DNA of 64,000 bases. It comes from Ignavibacteriales bacterium. Its GTDB lineage: Bacteria > Bacteroidota > Ignavibacteria > Ignavibacteriales > Ignavibacteriaceae. Location of the stretch: NCBI GenBank assembly GCA_016707285.1, contig JADJIA010000009.1, forward strand, positions 1 to 64,000, written 5' to 3'. Shown here in pieces: positions 24,764 to 33,344 of this stretch (its first letter is position 1; the number at the start of each line of letters is the position of its first letter). The translations under genes and the position numbers were made by a program. The notes beneath the pieces were generated by a model, which saw nothing but the letters and a program-made list of their open reading frames with translations, was not told where the DNA came from and did no database searches.

Positions 24764-26056
24764 TTACCTTAAATTGAGATAATCACTGTACCAAAGCCCA
24801 CCCAATGGTAACCCCTCTTCAACAAGGTGCTTTATTGAAGGAATCTTGCTCGCCCTTCGTATTTGTGAAAAACCATCTTTTCCTTTTTCAAGAATCCATA
24901 CTTCATCAGGGTTAAGACCATCGATAAAATAAGGTTGATGCGTCGTTACAAAAACTTGAGAACCACCTTTTCGACCGGTGGCATGTTCACGGAACTCCGC
25001 CGCCAATGATTCTAATAGTTTGTGGTAAATGCCGTTCTCGGGTTCTTCTATACATAAAAATGGAGGTGGACTTGGATCTTCCAAGAGAAGTAGATACGCA
25101 AATACCTTCAGTGTCCCATCAGACATATTTTGCGCAAAAAATGGGTCTTTAAATCCCTGGTCGTTAAATCGCAATAACAATCTGCCATCATTGGTTTTTT
25201 CTGTATCTATTTTTTCAACTCCCGGAATCTTCTCAGCAATTCGCTTCAAGATATTCTTAAATCGTTCGGGATGTTCACGCTCAATAAATTGAACAACATT
25301 CCCAAGGTTATCTCCATGAATATTAAGATGCTTTTGCGGTCCTGCCATGGGTAAACTTCTGGCGGCATCAGGTGTAAAATAACTCAAATACCAACCTTCA
25401 ATAAATCTACGAAATGCTGAAATTCTTGGATGCTGTTTTAAAGAACCTAATGTAGCTATTCCTAATTTCCTTTTATCCTCTAATTCAACAATTTCGGTTT
25501 CTTTCGATTCTTCACAATCTTTCCCTGATCTAATAGATTCCATCAATTTTACCAAATCCAATTCATCTTTGGACTCGTCTATTCGAGTTCCATACTGATC
25601 ACCTTTCCATGCCACACCACTTCCGCTATTTAAAACCAAAAAAGAGAATGGCCAGCCATGTTTTTGATTCTTCCTCCTCTGTCTTAGCCTTTCCTTTAGA
25701 ACAAAAGGTCTGTCTGTCTGATCTAATGATATTGCAAGTTCGTAGGTTATAGGTCTGGCATTACCATCTTCCTTGTAATAAACCTCAAATTCTATGGGAC
25801 CGGTTTGACCCTGAGAAAGGATACTTCTGAATCCTCCGCGCCCACGGGAGTAACATGCTTCTTCCACACCCGATCTAAGACAGTCAGCCAGAAATCCAAA
25901 TGCATCGAATAATGTACTCTTCCCTACACCGTTTTTACCAATGACTGCCGTCATTGAAGTGAGGGGTTGTTCATCCTGCAAATTCCATAGACGACCTAGA
26001 GTTATTTCTTTCAACGCTTTAAAATTTTTGACTCGAAAACCTTCAATTTTCGCCAT
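24764..26056 (-). CDS. AAA family (RecF/OLD-like, AAA_21) ATPase
   Basis: A 430-residue ABC/SMC-class ATPase. Walker A is VIGKNGVGKSTLFDAF near 38-53; the signature-like NMSDGTLKVFAYLLLL near 307-322; Walker B PPFLCIEEPENGIYH near 328-342; and the H-loop QVFVTTHQPYFIDGL near 362-376. It is the upstream member of a two-gene unit with the TOPRIM/DUF4276 gene. By analogy with the ATPase sensor of OLD- or PARIS-type systems, it would hold its partner in check until infection. All motifs are intact, so the pair looks functional. It lies in a region rich in defence-type genes. Confidence 0.8.
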   Translation of the reverse strand: MAKIEGFRVKNFKALKEITLGRLWNLQDEQPLTSMTAVIGKNGVGKSTLFDAFGFLADCLRSGVEEACYSRGRGGFRSILSQGQTGPIEFEVYYKEDGNARPITYELAISLDQTDRPFVLKERLRQRRKNQKHGWPFSFLVLNSGSGVAWKGDQYGTRIDESKDELDLVKLMESIRSGKDCEESKETEIVELEDKRKLGIATLGSLKQHPRISAFRRFIEGWYLSYFTPDAARSLPMAGPQKHLNIHGDNLGNVVQFIEREHPERFKNILKRIAEKIPGVEKIDTEKTNDGRLLLRFNDQGFKDPFFAQNMSDGTLKVFAYLLLLEDPSPPPFLCIEEPENGIYHKLLESLAAEFREHATGRKGGSQVFVTTHQPYFIDGLNPDEVWILEKGKDGFSQIRRASKIPSIKHLVEEGLPLGGLWYSDYLNLR

Positions 26057-26171
26057 CTGGTTTCAGTTCCTGATAGATTGAGACTTTAAAAATGTCCCCA
26101 TATTTCTTAACAATAAAGCTTGGAGACAGTTTGATGAAATTAAATTCCAAATAATATGTAAAAATAATAAA

Positions 26172-26203
26172 AAAAACCCGCCAATTTGACGGGTTTTTTT
26201 TAA
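26172..26203 (-). terminator. Rho-independent terminator of the PorV-like gene
   Basis: CCCG and CGGG form the stem of a short hairpin with loop CCAATTTGA, flanked by an A-run on the left and an eight-T run on the right, so it can act in both directions. It is 4 bp from the stop of the minus-strand gene at 26207. Confidence 0.8.
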
Positions 26204-26206
26204 TAT

Positions 26207-27235
26207 CTAACGCTTAAACTTCGGTTCCTCAAGTGTGAGGGTTATCGAGATTCTGCGCGAATCGGGTAATCTGTCATCTTCTGCCATGTTAAAACGTGCG
26301 AAAGAGTAATCGATGTTAAGTTTTGGAAGTTTTACACCTGCACCGATTGTAAATTGTTTTACATCGTTATAACCGGCACGAACCGCAACTACATTCTTAA
26401 AGTTGAATTCAAAACCAAAATGAGGGTCGATGGACACGGGTCCCAAATTCATCGTGGCAGCATATTTCCTGCCTTCAAATCTTACATCAAAATCAACTGC
26501 AGGAAGAAGTACCCCGCCGAGAATTTCAAGTGCATAAGCTGCACCAAGTTTAAGAGTTGGTGTGATTAATTCATTTCTTCCTGTACTCCAGGCAACAAGA
26601 GTGGTTGTTACATCCTGAACAGCGGCACCAAGCATCAATGCATCGGTAGCTTTGTAGGTTGCACCCACATCAAATCCAATACCTGTGGCACCAAACTCTG
26701 CGATATCTCTTCTTATAACTTTAAAATTGGCACCAATCGAGAGTTTATCATCAATTTTTTTGGCTGCGGAGAGATAAAATGCCCAATCCTGATTTGAAAA
26801 TTCTTTGATTTTGGAGTAGTCAAGTTTATCGTTTGTTCTGATATCAAGAACTCCATCACCATTGGCATCATAAAGTGCCTCACGAGTGTCGTAGATCCCG
26901 TCAACTCCGAGTCTCAGAGCACTGACAGCAAAAGTATAATCTTTTCCAAAAGGAATCGCAACTCCACCATAATTGTAATTCACAAGATTGCCATATCGTT
27001 GGTCGTGCATCAACGAGAGCTGTGGATAATCCAAAGCTGCGAGACCTGCGGGGTTGTAATAAGCTGCGGTTACATCATTTGCAACAGCAGTGAACGCTCC
27101 GCCCATTCCGAGAGGTCTTCCACCAACACCGATTGCGAGAAACTCACCGGCATATTTTCCGGCTACGGTTTGTGAATAAACAAGAGGTGTTGCAGTTAAC
27201 AGAAAGAGCAGAATTAAAAGGCTTCTTTTTGCCAT
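26207..27235 (-). CDS. PorV/PorQ-family outer-membrane protein
   Basis: The start is set at 27235 (MAKRSLLILLFLLTATPLVY), giving a normal signal peptide; the upstream ATG at 27277 would add 14 polar residues before it. The mature start GEFLAIGVGGRPLGMGGAFT followed by AVANDVTAAYYNPAGLAAL is diagnostic of the PorV/PorQ (UPF0164) barrels. The rest is a beta-barrel of about 340 residues ending in ISITLTLEEPKFKR. PorV-type proteins shuttle type IX secretion cargo at the outer membrane, which fits the five sorting-domain proteins in this window, although the family also contains transporters without that role. It stands alone with its own terminator. Confidence 0.8.
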   Translation of the reverse strand: MAKRSLLILLFLLTATPLVYSQTVAGKYAGEFLAIGVGGRPLGMGGAFTAVANDVTAAYYNPAGLAALDYPQLSLMHDQRYGNLVNYNYGGVAIPFGKDYTFAVSALRLGVDGIYDTREALYDANGDGVLDIRTNDKLDYSKIKEFSNQDWAFYLSAAKKIDDKLSIGANFKVIRRDIAEFGATGIGFDVGATYKATDALMLGAAVQDVTTTLVAWSTGRNELITPTLKLGAAYALEILGGVLLPAVDFDVRFEGRKYAATMNLGPVSIDPHFGFEFNFKNVVAVRAGYNDVKQFTIGAGVKLPKLNIDYSFARFNMAEDDRLPDSRRISITLTLEEPKFKR

Positions 27236-27388
27236 TATTGATAGTTCTCCGGTACCTTGTAAAAAAAGATGTATCAAATTCGAATTTGAGAAATAACAGA
27301 TTTAAATTTATCAAATAATTCTTTATAAAAAGGGGGAAAATTTAGTTTACGGTTGCGAAACGGACAGACTTAAATCTAACCCGGTGAA

Positions 27389-27462
27389 TTTATGTGACGG
27401 CTATGTGATTCTTATGTGACGGCTATGTGACTGGAGAGGCGTTTTATGTAATTCCGGGCAAT
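27389..27462. repeat. Tandem TTATGTGACGGCTATGTGA iterations before the 193-bp repeat
   Basis: Two partial copies of the words TTATGTGACGGCTATGTGA and CTGGAGAGGCGTTTT followed by ATGTAATTCCGGGCAATTC precede the left 193-bp direct repeat, which is built from the same words. This suggests growth by slippage or unequal crossing-over. No gene is present. Confidence 0.7.
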
Positions 27463-27655
27463 TCTTATGTGACGGCTATGTGACTGGAGAGGCGTTTTTA
27501 CACCTTATGACTAACAATTTATAAAGCTAACTTATTGTTTTTCCATAAGTTAGCTTTTGGTGCTTCCGGGGGTTTTATGTGACTGTTATGTGACTGGAGT
27601 CTGCTTTTTATGTAATTCCGGGCAATTCTTATGTGACGGCTATGTGACTGGAATG
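27463..27655. repeat. 193-bp direct repeat, left copy
   Basis: Starts TCTTATGTGACGGCTATGTG and ends GTGACTGGAATG. It matches 29189-29381 at 192 of 193 positions (T at 27522 versus A at 29248), same orientation. It contains a perfect 13-bp inverted repeat (27523-27535 and 27545-27557, 9-nt loop) and three TATGTGACTGG-type words. The two copies bracket exactly one gene. Confidence 0.9.
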
Positions 27656-27736
27656 AATAAATCGATTAAATATTGATGTTTCTTGTATGAAGTTTATTAA
27701 ATTTGATTAAATGAAAAGAAAGTTTCGCACAGATTT

Positions 27737-29185
27737 ATGAATCCTGAAAAAGTTATTAAAGAATTGATTAAACTGCCCCGGGAAAGTGAGTGGGTAGAAT
27801 TCAAACAGAATAATGCAGACCCTTCTGAAATTGGGGAATACATCTCTGCAATTTCTAATTCTGCTGCTCTCTGGAACAAAACTATGGGTTTTATCTGCTG
27901 GGGGATCGAAGATAGCTCACACAAAATAACGGGGACAACTTTCAATCCGACTGAACAAAAGATTGGTAACGAAGAATTGGAAAACTGGCTTTTGCATCAT
28001 TTGAATCCAAGAACTCATTTCTCAATTCATAGAGAACTGATTAACGACAAAATGATCGTTATGTTTCAAATCGCAGCAGCGACTCAGGCACCAGTTAAAT
28101 TCAAAAACGAAGCTTACATCAGAATAGGATCATATAAAAAGAGGCTTAAAGACCATCTTGAGAAAGAACGATTGCTCTGGGATATCCTTTCTAAAAAGCG
28201 ATTTGAAGATGAAATTGCCTTGGCGGATATTGATGACGACCATGTTATTAAGTTCTTAAACTATCCTGCTTTGTTTGAATTGTTGGGTCAACCACTAGCC
28301 GACAATAAAAAAGGGATTTTAGATCGTCTGAGCAAAGAAGCATTTATTAAAAAAAATGCAAACGGAAGTTTTGATATTCTTAATCTTGGGGCTGTGCTTT
28401 TTGCGAAAGATTTTAATCAATTTCAAAGACTTTCACGCAAAGCCATCAGAGTTGTTGTTTACAAAGGAACTTCAAGGATCGAAACTGAAAGGGAATTTAT
28501 CAATTACAAGGGATATGCAACAAGCTTCGGTGAAGTGATTGACCTTGTAAACAGCCAACTCCCCCAGAATGAACTAATCGGCACAGCTTTTAGACAAAAC
28601 ATCAAAATGTATCCCGAAATTGCTATAAGGGAGCTCATTGCAAATGCTCTGATTCATCAGGACTTCTTTATTACAGGAGCAGGACCGATGATTGAAATCT
28701 TTTCTGACCGTATTGAAATCACTAATCCGGGCAAGCCCTTGATCGACACACTCCGTTTTATCGACGAACCACCACGATCAAGAAATGATGCTATCGCAGC
28801 TTTTATGCGAAGAATAAATATCTGCGAAGAAAGAGGTAGTGGGATTGATAAAGTTATTTTTAGTATCGAGGCATTTCAGTTACCTGCTCCTGATTTTCAG
28901 GCGATTGGAGATAATACAAAATCAATACTCTACTCTCCTAAAGTCTTTAAAGAAATGTCGCGAGATGAGAGAGTTAGAGCATGTTACCAACATTGTTGCC
29001 TGCTTTATGTATCAAACAAGGAAATGACCAACAATTCGCTCCGCCTTCGATTTAATATCGCAGAGGAGAACTATTCAATGGTCTCGAGAGTCATCTCTGA
29101 AACAGTAAAAACCGGATTCATCCGTCAGAAGGATACTGAAAGCAAATCACGCAGATTTGCCAGATATATTCCATTTTGGTCATAA
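27737..29185 (+). CDS. Schlafen-type AlbA_2/HATPase-like protein in a direct-repeat-flanked cassette
   Basis: A 482-residue protein with an N-terminal AlbA_2 (Schlafen AAA-4-like) domain: ESEWVEFKQNNADPSEIGEY near 16-35 and MGFICWGIEDSSHKITGTTF near 50-70. It also has the C-terminal region of the ATP-dependent-helicase-like regulators: IAIRELIANALIHQDFF near 296-312, MIEIFSDRIEITNPG and ERGSGIDKVI. The end looks like a winged helix. Such genes are common in defence islands as putative DNA or nucleotide-binding regulators; the role is unproven. It is the only gene between two near-identical 193-bp direct repeats, and its stop is 3 bp before the right copy. This suggests arrival or duplication as a unit of about 1.73 kb. 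Confidence 0.75.
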   Translation: MNPEKVIKELIKLPRESEWVEFKQNNADPSEIGEYISAISNSAALWNKTMGFICWGIEDSSHKITGTTFNPTEQKIGNEELENWLLHHLNPRTHFSIHRELINDKMIVMFQIAAATQAPVKFKNEAYIRIGSYKKRLKDHLEKERLLWDILSKKRFEDEIALADIDDDHVIKFLNYPALFELLGQPLADNKKGILDRLSKEAFIKKNANGSFDILNLGAVLFAKDFNQFQRLSRKAIRVVVYKGTSRIETEREFINYKGYATSFGEVIDLVNSQLPQNELIGTAFRQNIKMYPEIAIRELIANALIHQDFFITGAGPMIEIFSDRIEITNPGKPLIDTLRFIDEPPRSRNDAIAAFMRRINICEERGSGIDKVIFSIEAFQLPAPDFQAIGDNTKSILYSPKVFKEMSRDERVRACYQHCCLLYVSNKEMTNNSLRLRFNIAEENYSMVSRVISETVKTGFIRQKDTESKSRRFARYIPFWS

Positions 29186-29188
29186 CTA

Positions 29189-29381
29189 TCTTATGTGACG
29201 GCTATGTGACTGGAGAGGCGTTTTTACACCTTATGACTAACAATTTAAAAAGCTAACTTATTGTTTTTCCATAAGTTAGCTTTTGGTGCTTCCGGGGGTT
29301 TTATGTGACTGTTATGTGACTGGAGTCTGCTTTTTATGTAATTCCGGGCAATTCTTATGTGACGGCTATGTGACTGGAATG
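29189..29381. repeat. 193-bp direct repeat, right copy
   Basis: Differs from the left copy (27463-27655) at one base. Its internal 13-bp perfect inverted repeat (29249-29261 and 29271-29283) is followed by four T and could end the transcript of the preceding AlbA_2 gene. The rest of the spacer up to 29521 is AT-rich and should carry the promoter of the next gene. Confidence 0.9.
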
Positions 29382-29521
29382 TGTAAAAAGTAATGGTTTT
29401 ATAATAGTTCCCATATTTTTGTAATGCTTATCACTATTTTTTTTTGAAAAAGTTGTTTAATTACACGGGATTTCATCAAATTTCCTTAACTCTCAACGAC
29501 AACAAACTATATGGGACATCC

Positions 29522-30556
29522 ATGTTTAAGAATACACAAAAATTGATCTTTCGCTTTTTTATTGCTTTGTTTTTTATTTCCTTCACTGTCCCGGCACAAA
29601 TCCAGGTAACTCTCCCTGATATGTTGAAACTATTTAATGCCGGAGATATCCACTATGGTACCAATTTTGAAGGGCAGATCAACATCGGGCAACCGGGAGC
29701 AGATAAAGTATATGATTTCTCATACATTCCACTTTCAAACGAATTTTCTCTCAATCTGAATACCGACGATATCCCGGTGCTTGCCTCTCGTTATCCCGGA
29801 TGTGTTACATTTGGCGAAACACCTCAGACCGTTGAGAATAACCCCGTTTTCCTCTTTTCACCCGATTCATTTTATATCGTTGGTCAGGCATCTCTGGTTC
29901 CCGAATGGAAATTTATTCATCGTGAGCCATATGATGTTTTTCCCCTTCCTGTGATTTACGGAGCAACCCATTCACGATTTATTAAAATGACAGATTCAAC
30001 CTTCAACTTGTCAGGAGTTCTGCAGAGTGTTGATACTTCTTCCAGTGAGTATCGCTCCACTGTTGACGGCTGGGGCACTTTGAAAATTGGAACGATGCAA
30101 TTTCCTTGTTTACGCGTAAAAAGAGAGTATATCCAATATGGCGACAAAGATTTTGTTTACCTTACAAAGGAGGGAGCGTTTATAACTCTGATGACTGAAG
30201 CCACAAACCCCGACTCCGGCATCGTCGCAGCCCGCGGAACCATCCTGCTCGGAGCTGCTCTTGTTGATGTAAAAGAAGTATCGCCTGTTCCCGTGGAATT
30301 TAACCTCTCACAAAATTTCCCGAATCCATTCAATCCCTCAACGGTAATTCAGTTTGGGTTGCCCACGGCGGGTTATGCAAGGCTGGAAGTTTTTAATCTG
30401 CTCGGAGAATCTATTGCGGTTCTTTTTGATGGTGAGACGAATGCCGGCAATCACTCCGTAAAGTTTGATGCCTCGGCTCTTGGATCCGGAGTCTATTTTT
30501 ACAGACTATCATCTGCAGGAGAGGTATTAACAAGAAAACTAACGCTGTTAAAGTAA
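29522..30556 (+). CDS. Secreted protein with type IX secretion C-terminal sorting domain
   Basis: The start is chosen at 29522, where MFKNTQKLIFRFFIALFFIS begins a proper signal peptide ending at PAQ; an in-frame ATG at 29444 would place 26 residues in front of it. The mature part of about 230 residues is beta-rich and unrecognised. The last 80 residues are a type A sorting domain: LSQNFPNPFNPSTVIQFGLP, LEVFNLLGESIAVLFDGE and GVYFYRLSSAGEVLTRKLTL ending in LLK. Cargo with this end crosses the outer membrane through the type IX system. It stands alone with a strong terminator downstream. Confidence 0.8.
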   Translation: MFKNTQKLIFRFFIALFFISFTVPAQIQVTLPDMLKLFNAGDIHYGTNFEGQINIGQPGADKVYDFSYIPLSNEFSLNLNTDDIPVLASRYPGCVTFGETPQTVENNPVFLFSPDSFYIVGQASLVPEWKFIHREPYDVFPLPVIYGATHSRFIKMTDSTFNLSGVLQSVDTSSSEYRSTVDGWGTLKIGTMQFPCLRVKREYIQYGDKDFVYLTKEGAFITLMTEATNPDSGIVAARGTILLGAALVDVKEVSPVPVEFNLSQNFPNPFNPSTVIQFGLPTAGYARLEVFNLLGESIAVLFDGETNAGNHSVKFDASALGSGVYFYRLSSAGEVLTRKLTLLK

Positions 30557-30590
30557 TTTACATACCAAAACTTTTAAATCATCTTCCATG

Positions 30591-30633
30591 GGGGTTGCCA
30601 AAGAATGTGTTGTATTAGTTGGCAACCCCTTTC
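30591..30633 (+). terminator. Rho-independent terminator
   Basis: GGGGTTGCCA (30591-30600) and TGGCAACCCC (30620-30629) form a perfect 10-bp stem with a 19-nt loop, followed by TTTC. It lies 34 bp after the stop at 30556. Confidence 0.75.
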
Positions 30634-30702
30634 CCACAAGTCAACAGAGGAATTGTAACCTGTTTTGGACATAAATTTTTGGAAGTACAGACCTGATTTT
30701 TG

Positions 30703-32709
30703 CTACCGGTCTGTGATCTTGATTAAATTATTATAGCCGCCACCAAAAATTGTTTTGTCCTCAAGGAACTGAAGACTTTCAACTTTGTTTACAAGTTTCT
30801 CGAACTCCCATGTTTTTCCGCCGTCTTTTGAACGATAAACAAAACTCGGAGATAGAGGGGCGCCGTAAGCTTTAAGCATCCAGCCGTTATTTGGATCGAT
30901 AAAATGGATCCCTTCGGTTATATCCTGAGTATTTGAGAGGATGGATGATTCCCACTTTTCTCCTCCGTCAGTTGTCCTCCATAAAGCATATGAAGTATCG
31001 TTCACGGAACTGGTGTACCACCCATGTTTTTGATCTAAAAACTTAATATTTGATGGGAATGTCTGGTCATTAAGATAAGTCTCTGACCAGGAAGCACCTC
31101 CATCGGTTGTTTTTTTGATGTATGATACCAATCCCCCGTTTTTCTTTGCCCCGGGCAATATAACATCACCCATCATCCATCCGGTATTTTCATCAATAAA
31201 GAAGAGGTCATTAAATTGTCCTTCAGGAGCAGAATCAACCAACAATTCCTTCCAGGTTTTACCTCCATCATCCGACTTTTTAAGAATTCTCTTGTCAACT
31301 TCCAAAGAGAAAGCGTAACATGTCTGCAAGTTAAGAAAGGTCATTTTTTGTGGAAACCCGTGAAATTGAACTTTAAGATTTTTCCATTTTTCGCCACCAT
31401 CTGTGGTAGAAAGTACGAAAGTTGACCCTGCATCATCATAACAAATTGCGACTCCTTCTTTATCATTAAAAAACTTTATCTTCTCAAAATATGAAGCTTT
31501 CATAGCCGAAACCAAAATCCAGCTTTTCCCGCCGTCGGTTGTTTTCACTAATCCATTCTCATCAGTTGCGAAACCCTTTTTTGAATCAATAAAATAGAAA
31601 GCATTAAAATGGAGATCGATACCCTTAACAATTTGGTCGAAGGTGTTTCCGCCATCAGTTGATCGATAAATCTTCGGCATCAAATCCCAAAATGCGGGGA
31701 GCACAAGTCCCGTTTTATCATCAAAAAAAGCAACTTTGGCGAATCCTGATTCCTTGTGTGAATAAGATTTTTGCCATGTTTTTCCCCCGTCAACAGTTCT
31801 GTACAAGTCGGTATAAATGGGACCGTCCAATCCCCCCGACAAAAGAACCCATCCGGTGTTGCTGTTTTGAAAATTGATGGAGAAGATCATTTGTCCTTTG
31901 ATATCGGCAGAAATATCATAAAACTTGCTCGAATTCCAACTTTTCCCACCGTCAACGGTTTTAAAGATAACGATTCTGGAAACGACACTACTTCCCGCCG
32001 GTTCCAATATCTCAGTTATCACATAACCGTTTTTTTCATCGGGAAATGTCATGTTAGAAATAACAATATTGGACATTTCCTTCACAATCTCCCAGTTTTT
32101 TCCACCATTTGTAGTCTTTAGAAGCTTGTCTTTTCCTGTAACAACATCATATCTTTCAATGGCGTAACCATCGTTTAAGTTGGTAAAATGGACTTCGAGG
32201 GGGCTAAATCCGAGGGAAGAATTTCTCATCTGCCAGGTTTTCCCTCCGTCAGAAGTGACATAAAGTTGATAAATTCCTTCAGCCTGGTCATCAGATAAAA
32301 TTGCCGAACCGGCTACAAATCCGTTTTGTGAATCAATAAATTGCACTTTTGAGAAAAATTTAATCTTGCCAATTTTTTCGGTTTTCCAGGTTTTACCTCC
32401 ATCGGTTGTTGAGATTAAATTCTCATCAGGTCCTGTAGCCCATGCTTTCTCAACATCGACAGCAGCAATTGAACTGAGCCATATATCTTCACCCGTCTTG
32501 AGAGTCTGCCAGTTTATCCCGGCATCAGTGGTCCGCATTACGCTGCCAAGAGTGCCCGTTGCCCACGCTGTGGTCTTGTTAAGGATAACTAAATCGGTAA
32601 TTATATTGGCAATCGGTGAAGGCATGATAACTTCAAATCCCTTTTGTGGGCGGATAACTCCGGAACCAATCAGGAAGGATAAAATCAACAGAGAAATATT
32701 TTTTTGCAT
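30703..32709 (-). CDS. Secreted YCF48/BNR-repeat beta-propeller protein
   Basis: A 668-residue protein with signal peptide MQKNISLLILSFLIGSGVIR. About a dozen repeats of the form KTTDGGKTWxxxK, x-F-x-D-x-x-x-GWxxG run through the whole chain (for example MRTTDAGINWQTLKTG, STTDGGKTWKTEKIG, RTVDGGKTWQKSY), the Asp-box/BNR pattern of YCF48-like and sialidase-like propellers. No sialidase catalytic residues are evident. The lack of a QNYPNPFNP sorting end suggests a periplasmic or surface-associated role by another route. The binding partner is unknown. It converges on the sorting-domain gene at 29522 and shares the terminator region. Confidence 0.8.
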   Translation of the reverse strand: MQKNISLLILSFLIGSGVIRPQKGFEVIMPSPIANIITDLVILNKTTAWATGTLGSVMRTTDAGINWQTLKTGEDIWLSSIAAVDVEKAWATGPDENLISTTDGGKTWKTEKIGKIKFFSKVQFIDSQNGFVAGSAILSDDQAEGIYQLYVTSDGGKTWQMRNSSLGFSPLEVHFTNLNDGYAIERYDVVTGKDKLLKTTNGGKNWEIVKEMSNIVISNMTFPDEKNGYVITEILEPAGSSVVSRIVIFKTVDGGKSWNSSKFYDISADIKGQMIFSINFQNSNTGWVLLSGGLDGPIYTDLYRTVDGGKTWQKSYSHKESGFAKVAFFDDKTGLVLPAFWDLMPKIYRSTDGGNTFDQIVKGIDLHFNAFYFIDSKKGFATDENGLVKTTDGGKSWILVSAMKASYFEKIKFFNDKEGVAICYDDAGSTFVLSTTDGGEKWKNLKVQFHGFPQKMTFLNLQTCYAFSLEVDKRILKKSDDGGKTWKELLVDSAPEGQFNDLFFIDENTGWMMGDVILPGAKKNGGLVSYIKKTTDGGASWSETYLNDQTFPSNIKFLDQKHGWYTSSVNDTSYALWRTTDGGEKWESSILSNTQDITEGIHFIDPNNGWMLKAYGAPLSPSFVYRSKDGGKTWEFEKLVNKVESLQFLEDKTIFGGGYNNLIKITDR

Positions 32710-32966
32710 GGAGGTGCCTGTAAATTAGTTGTGATTAAAAAACGCATGTGCGTTGTTATTATACTTTCAGAACATCAACTGAAGTTCCAAAAAATGATTA
32801 AATCAAGCGTAAAAGATAAAGTATTTTAATTAATAAAGGCAAAAGAAAATTTTTAAGTTGTTGTTGTTTTAGGAGGACTGTTTCTTTAATTCACATTTAA
32901 AATAGTTGGCTATTTCAAATTTGGATATCTGTCCAGCGGGCAAAAACTCCGGCTTTATATTTGAAG
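32710..32966. other. AT-rich intergenic spacer
   Basis: 257 bp without a gene. The part next to 32710 should hold the promoter of the minus-strand propeller gene. No repeat or RNA gene was recognised. Confidence 0.4.
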
Positions 32967-33344
32967 TCAACTTAAATAGATCATCCTTATAAAATTAGTC
33001 CGTTTTTCCCTTTTCCCCTCTTTTTCGTACCGAATCACCACTTTTTCAATGCGCTCTTTGTCGCAGTTCTCAAAAAGAATATCTATATCCTCAATTTCAC
33101 CATTAAACAATACTTGTTCAATCACCACCTCTTCACAAATATCTAATATCTTCTGTAAAACCAAAGTTATGAGTCGAAAATAGATATTCAATAAAATCTC
33201 TTTTGCGAAAGCACCGATAATAAAAAAATTATTCCCTGATTCTTCGGAGATTTCACTTACCAACTTTAGTAAGTTGACGGAATTGGTATCAATTTTCCCT
33301 GTAACATCAAAAACACTATTCTTCATAAAATCCCTCAGCTGCAT
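32967..33344 (-). CDS. Short nucleotidyltransferase-like protein (AbiEii/MNT-like candidate)
   Basis: A 125-residue protein. NFFIIGAFAKEILLNIYF near 39-56 resembles the G-x-A-x-x-x-L helix of nucleotidyltransferases that act as type IV toxins, and EIEDIDILFENCDKERI near 83-99 resembles the D-x-D strand. The C-terminal two thirds found in AbiEii proteins are absent, so it is a small MNT-type enzyme or a truncated toxin. Its start overlaps the upstream AbiEi-like gene by 29 bp, the coupling expected for an antitoxin-toxin pair. Assignment rests on weak motif similarity and on position. Confidence 0.4.
   Translation of the reverse strand: MQLRDFMKNSVFDVTGKIDTNSVNLLKLVSEISEESGNNFFIIGAFAKEILLNIYFRLITLVLQKILDICEEVVIEQVLFNGEIEDIDILFENCDKERIEKVVIRYEKEGKREKRTNFIRMIYLS

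Noticed and set aside
27697..27945. Minus-strand 82-residue open frame over the AlbA_2 start
   Set aside because: Antisense to a well-supported gene.
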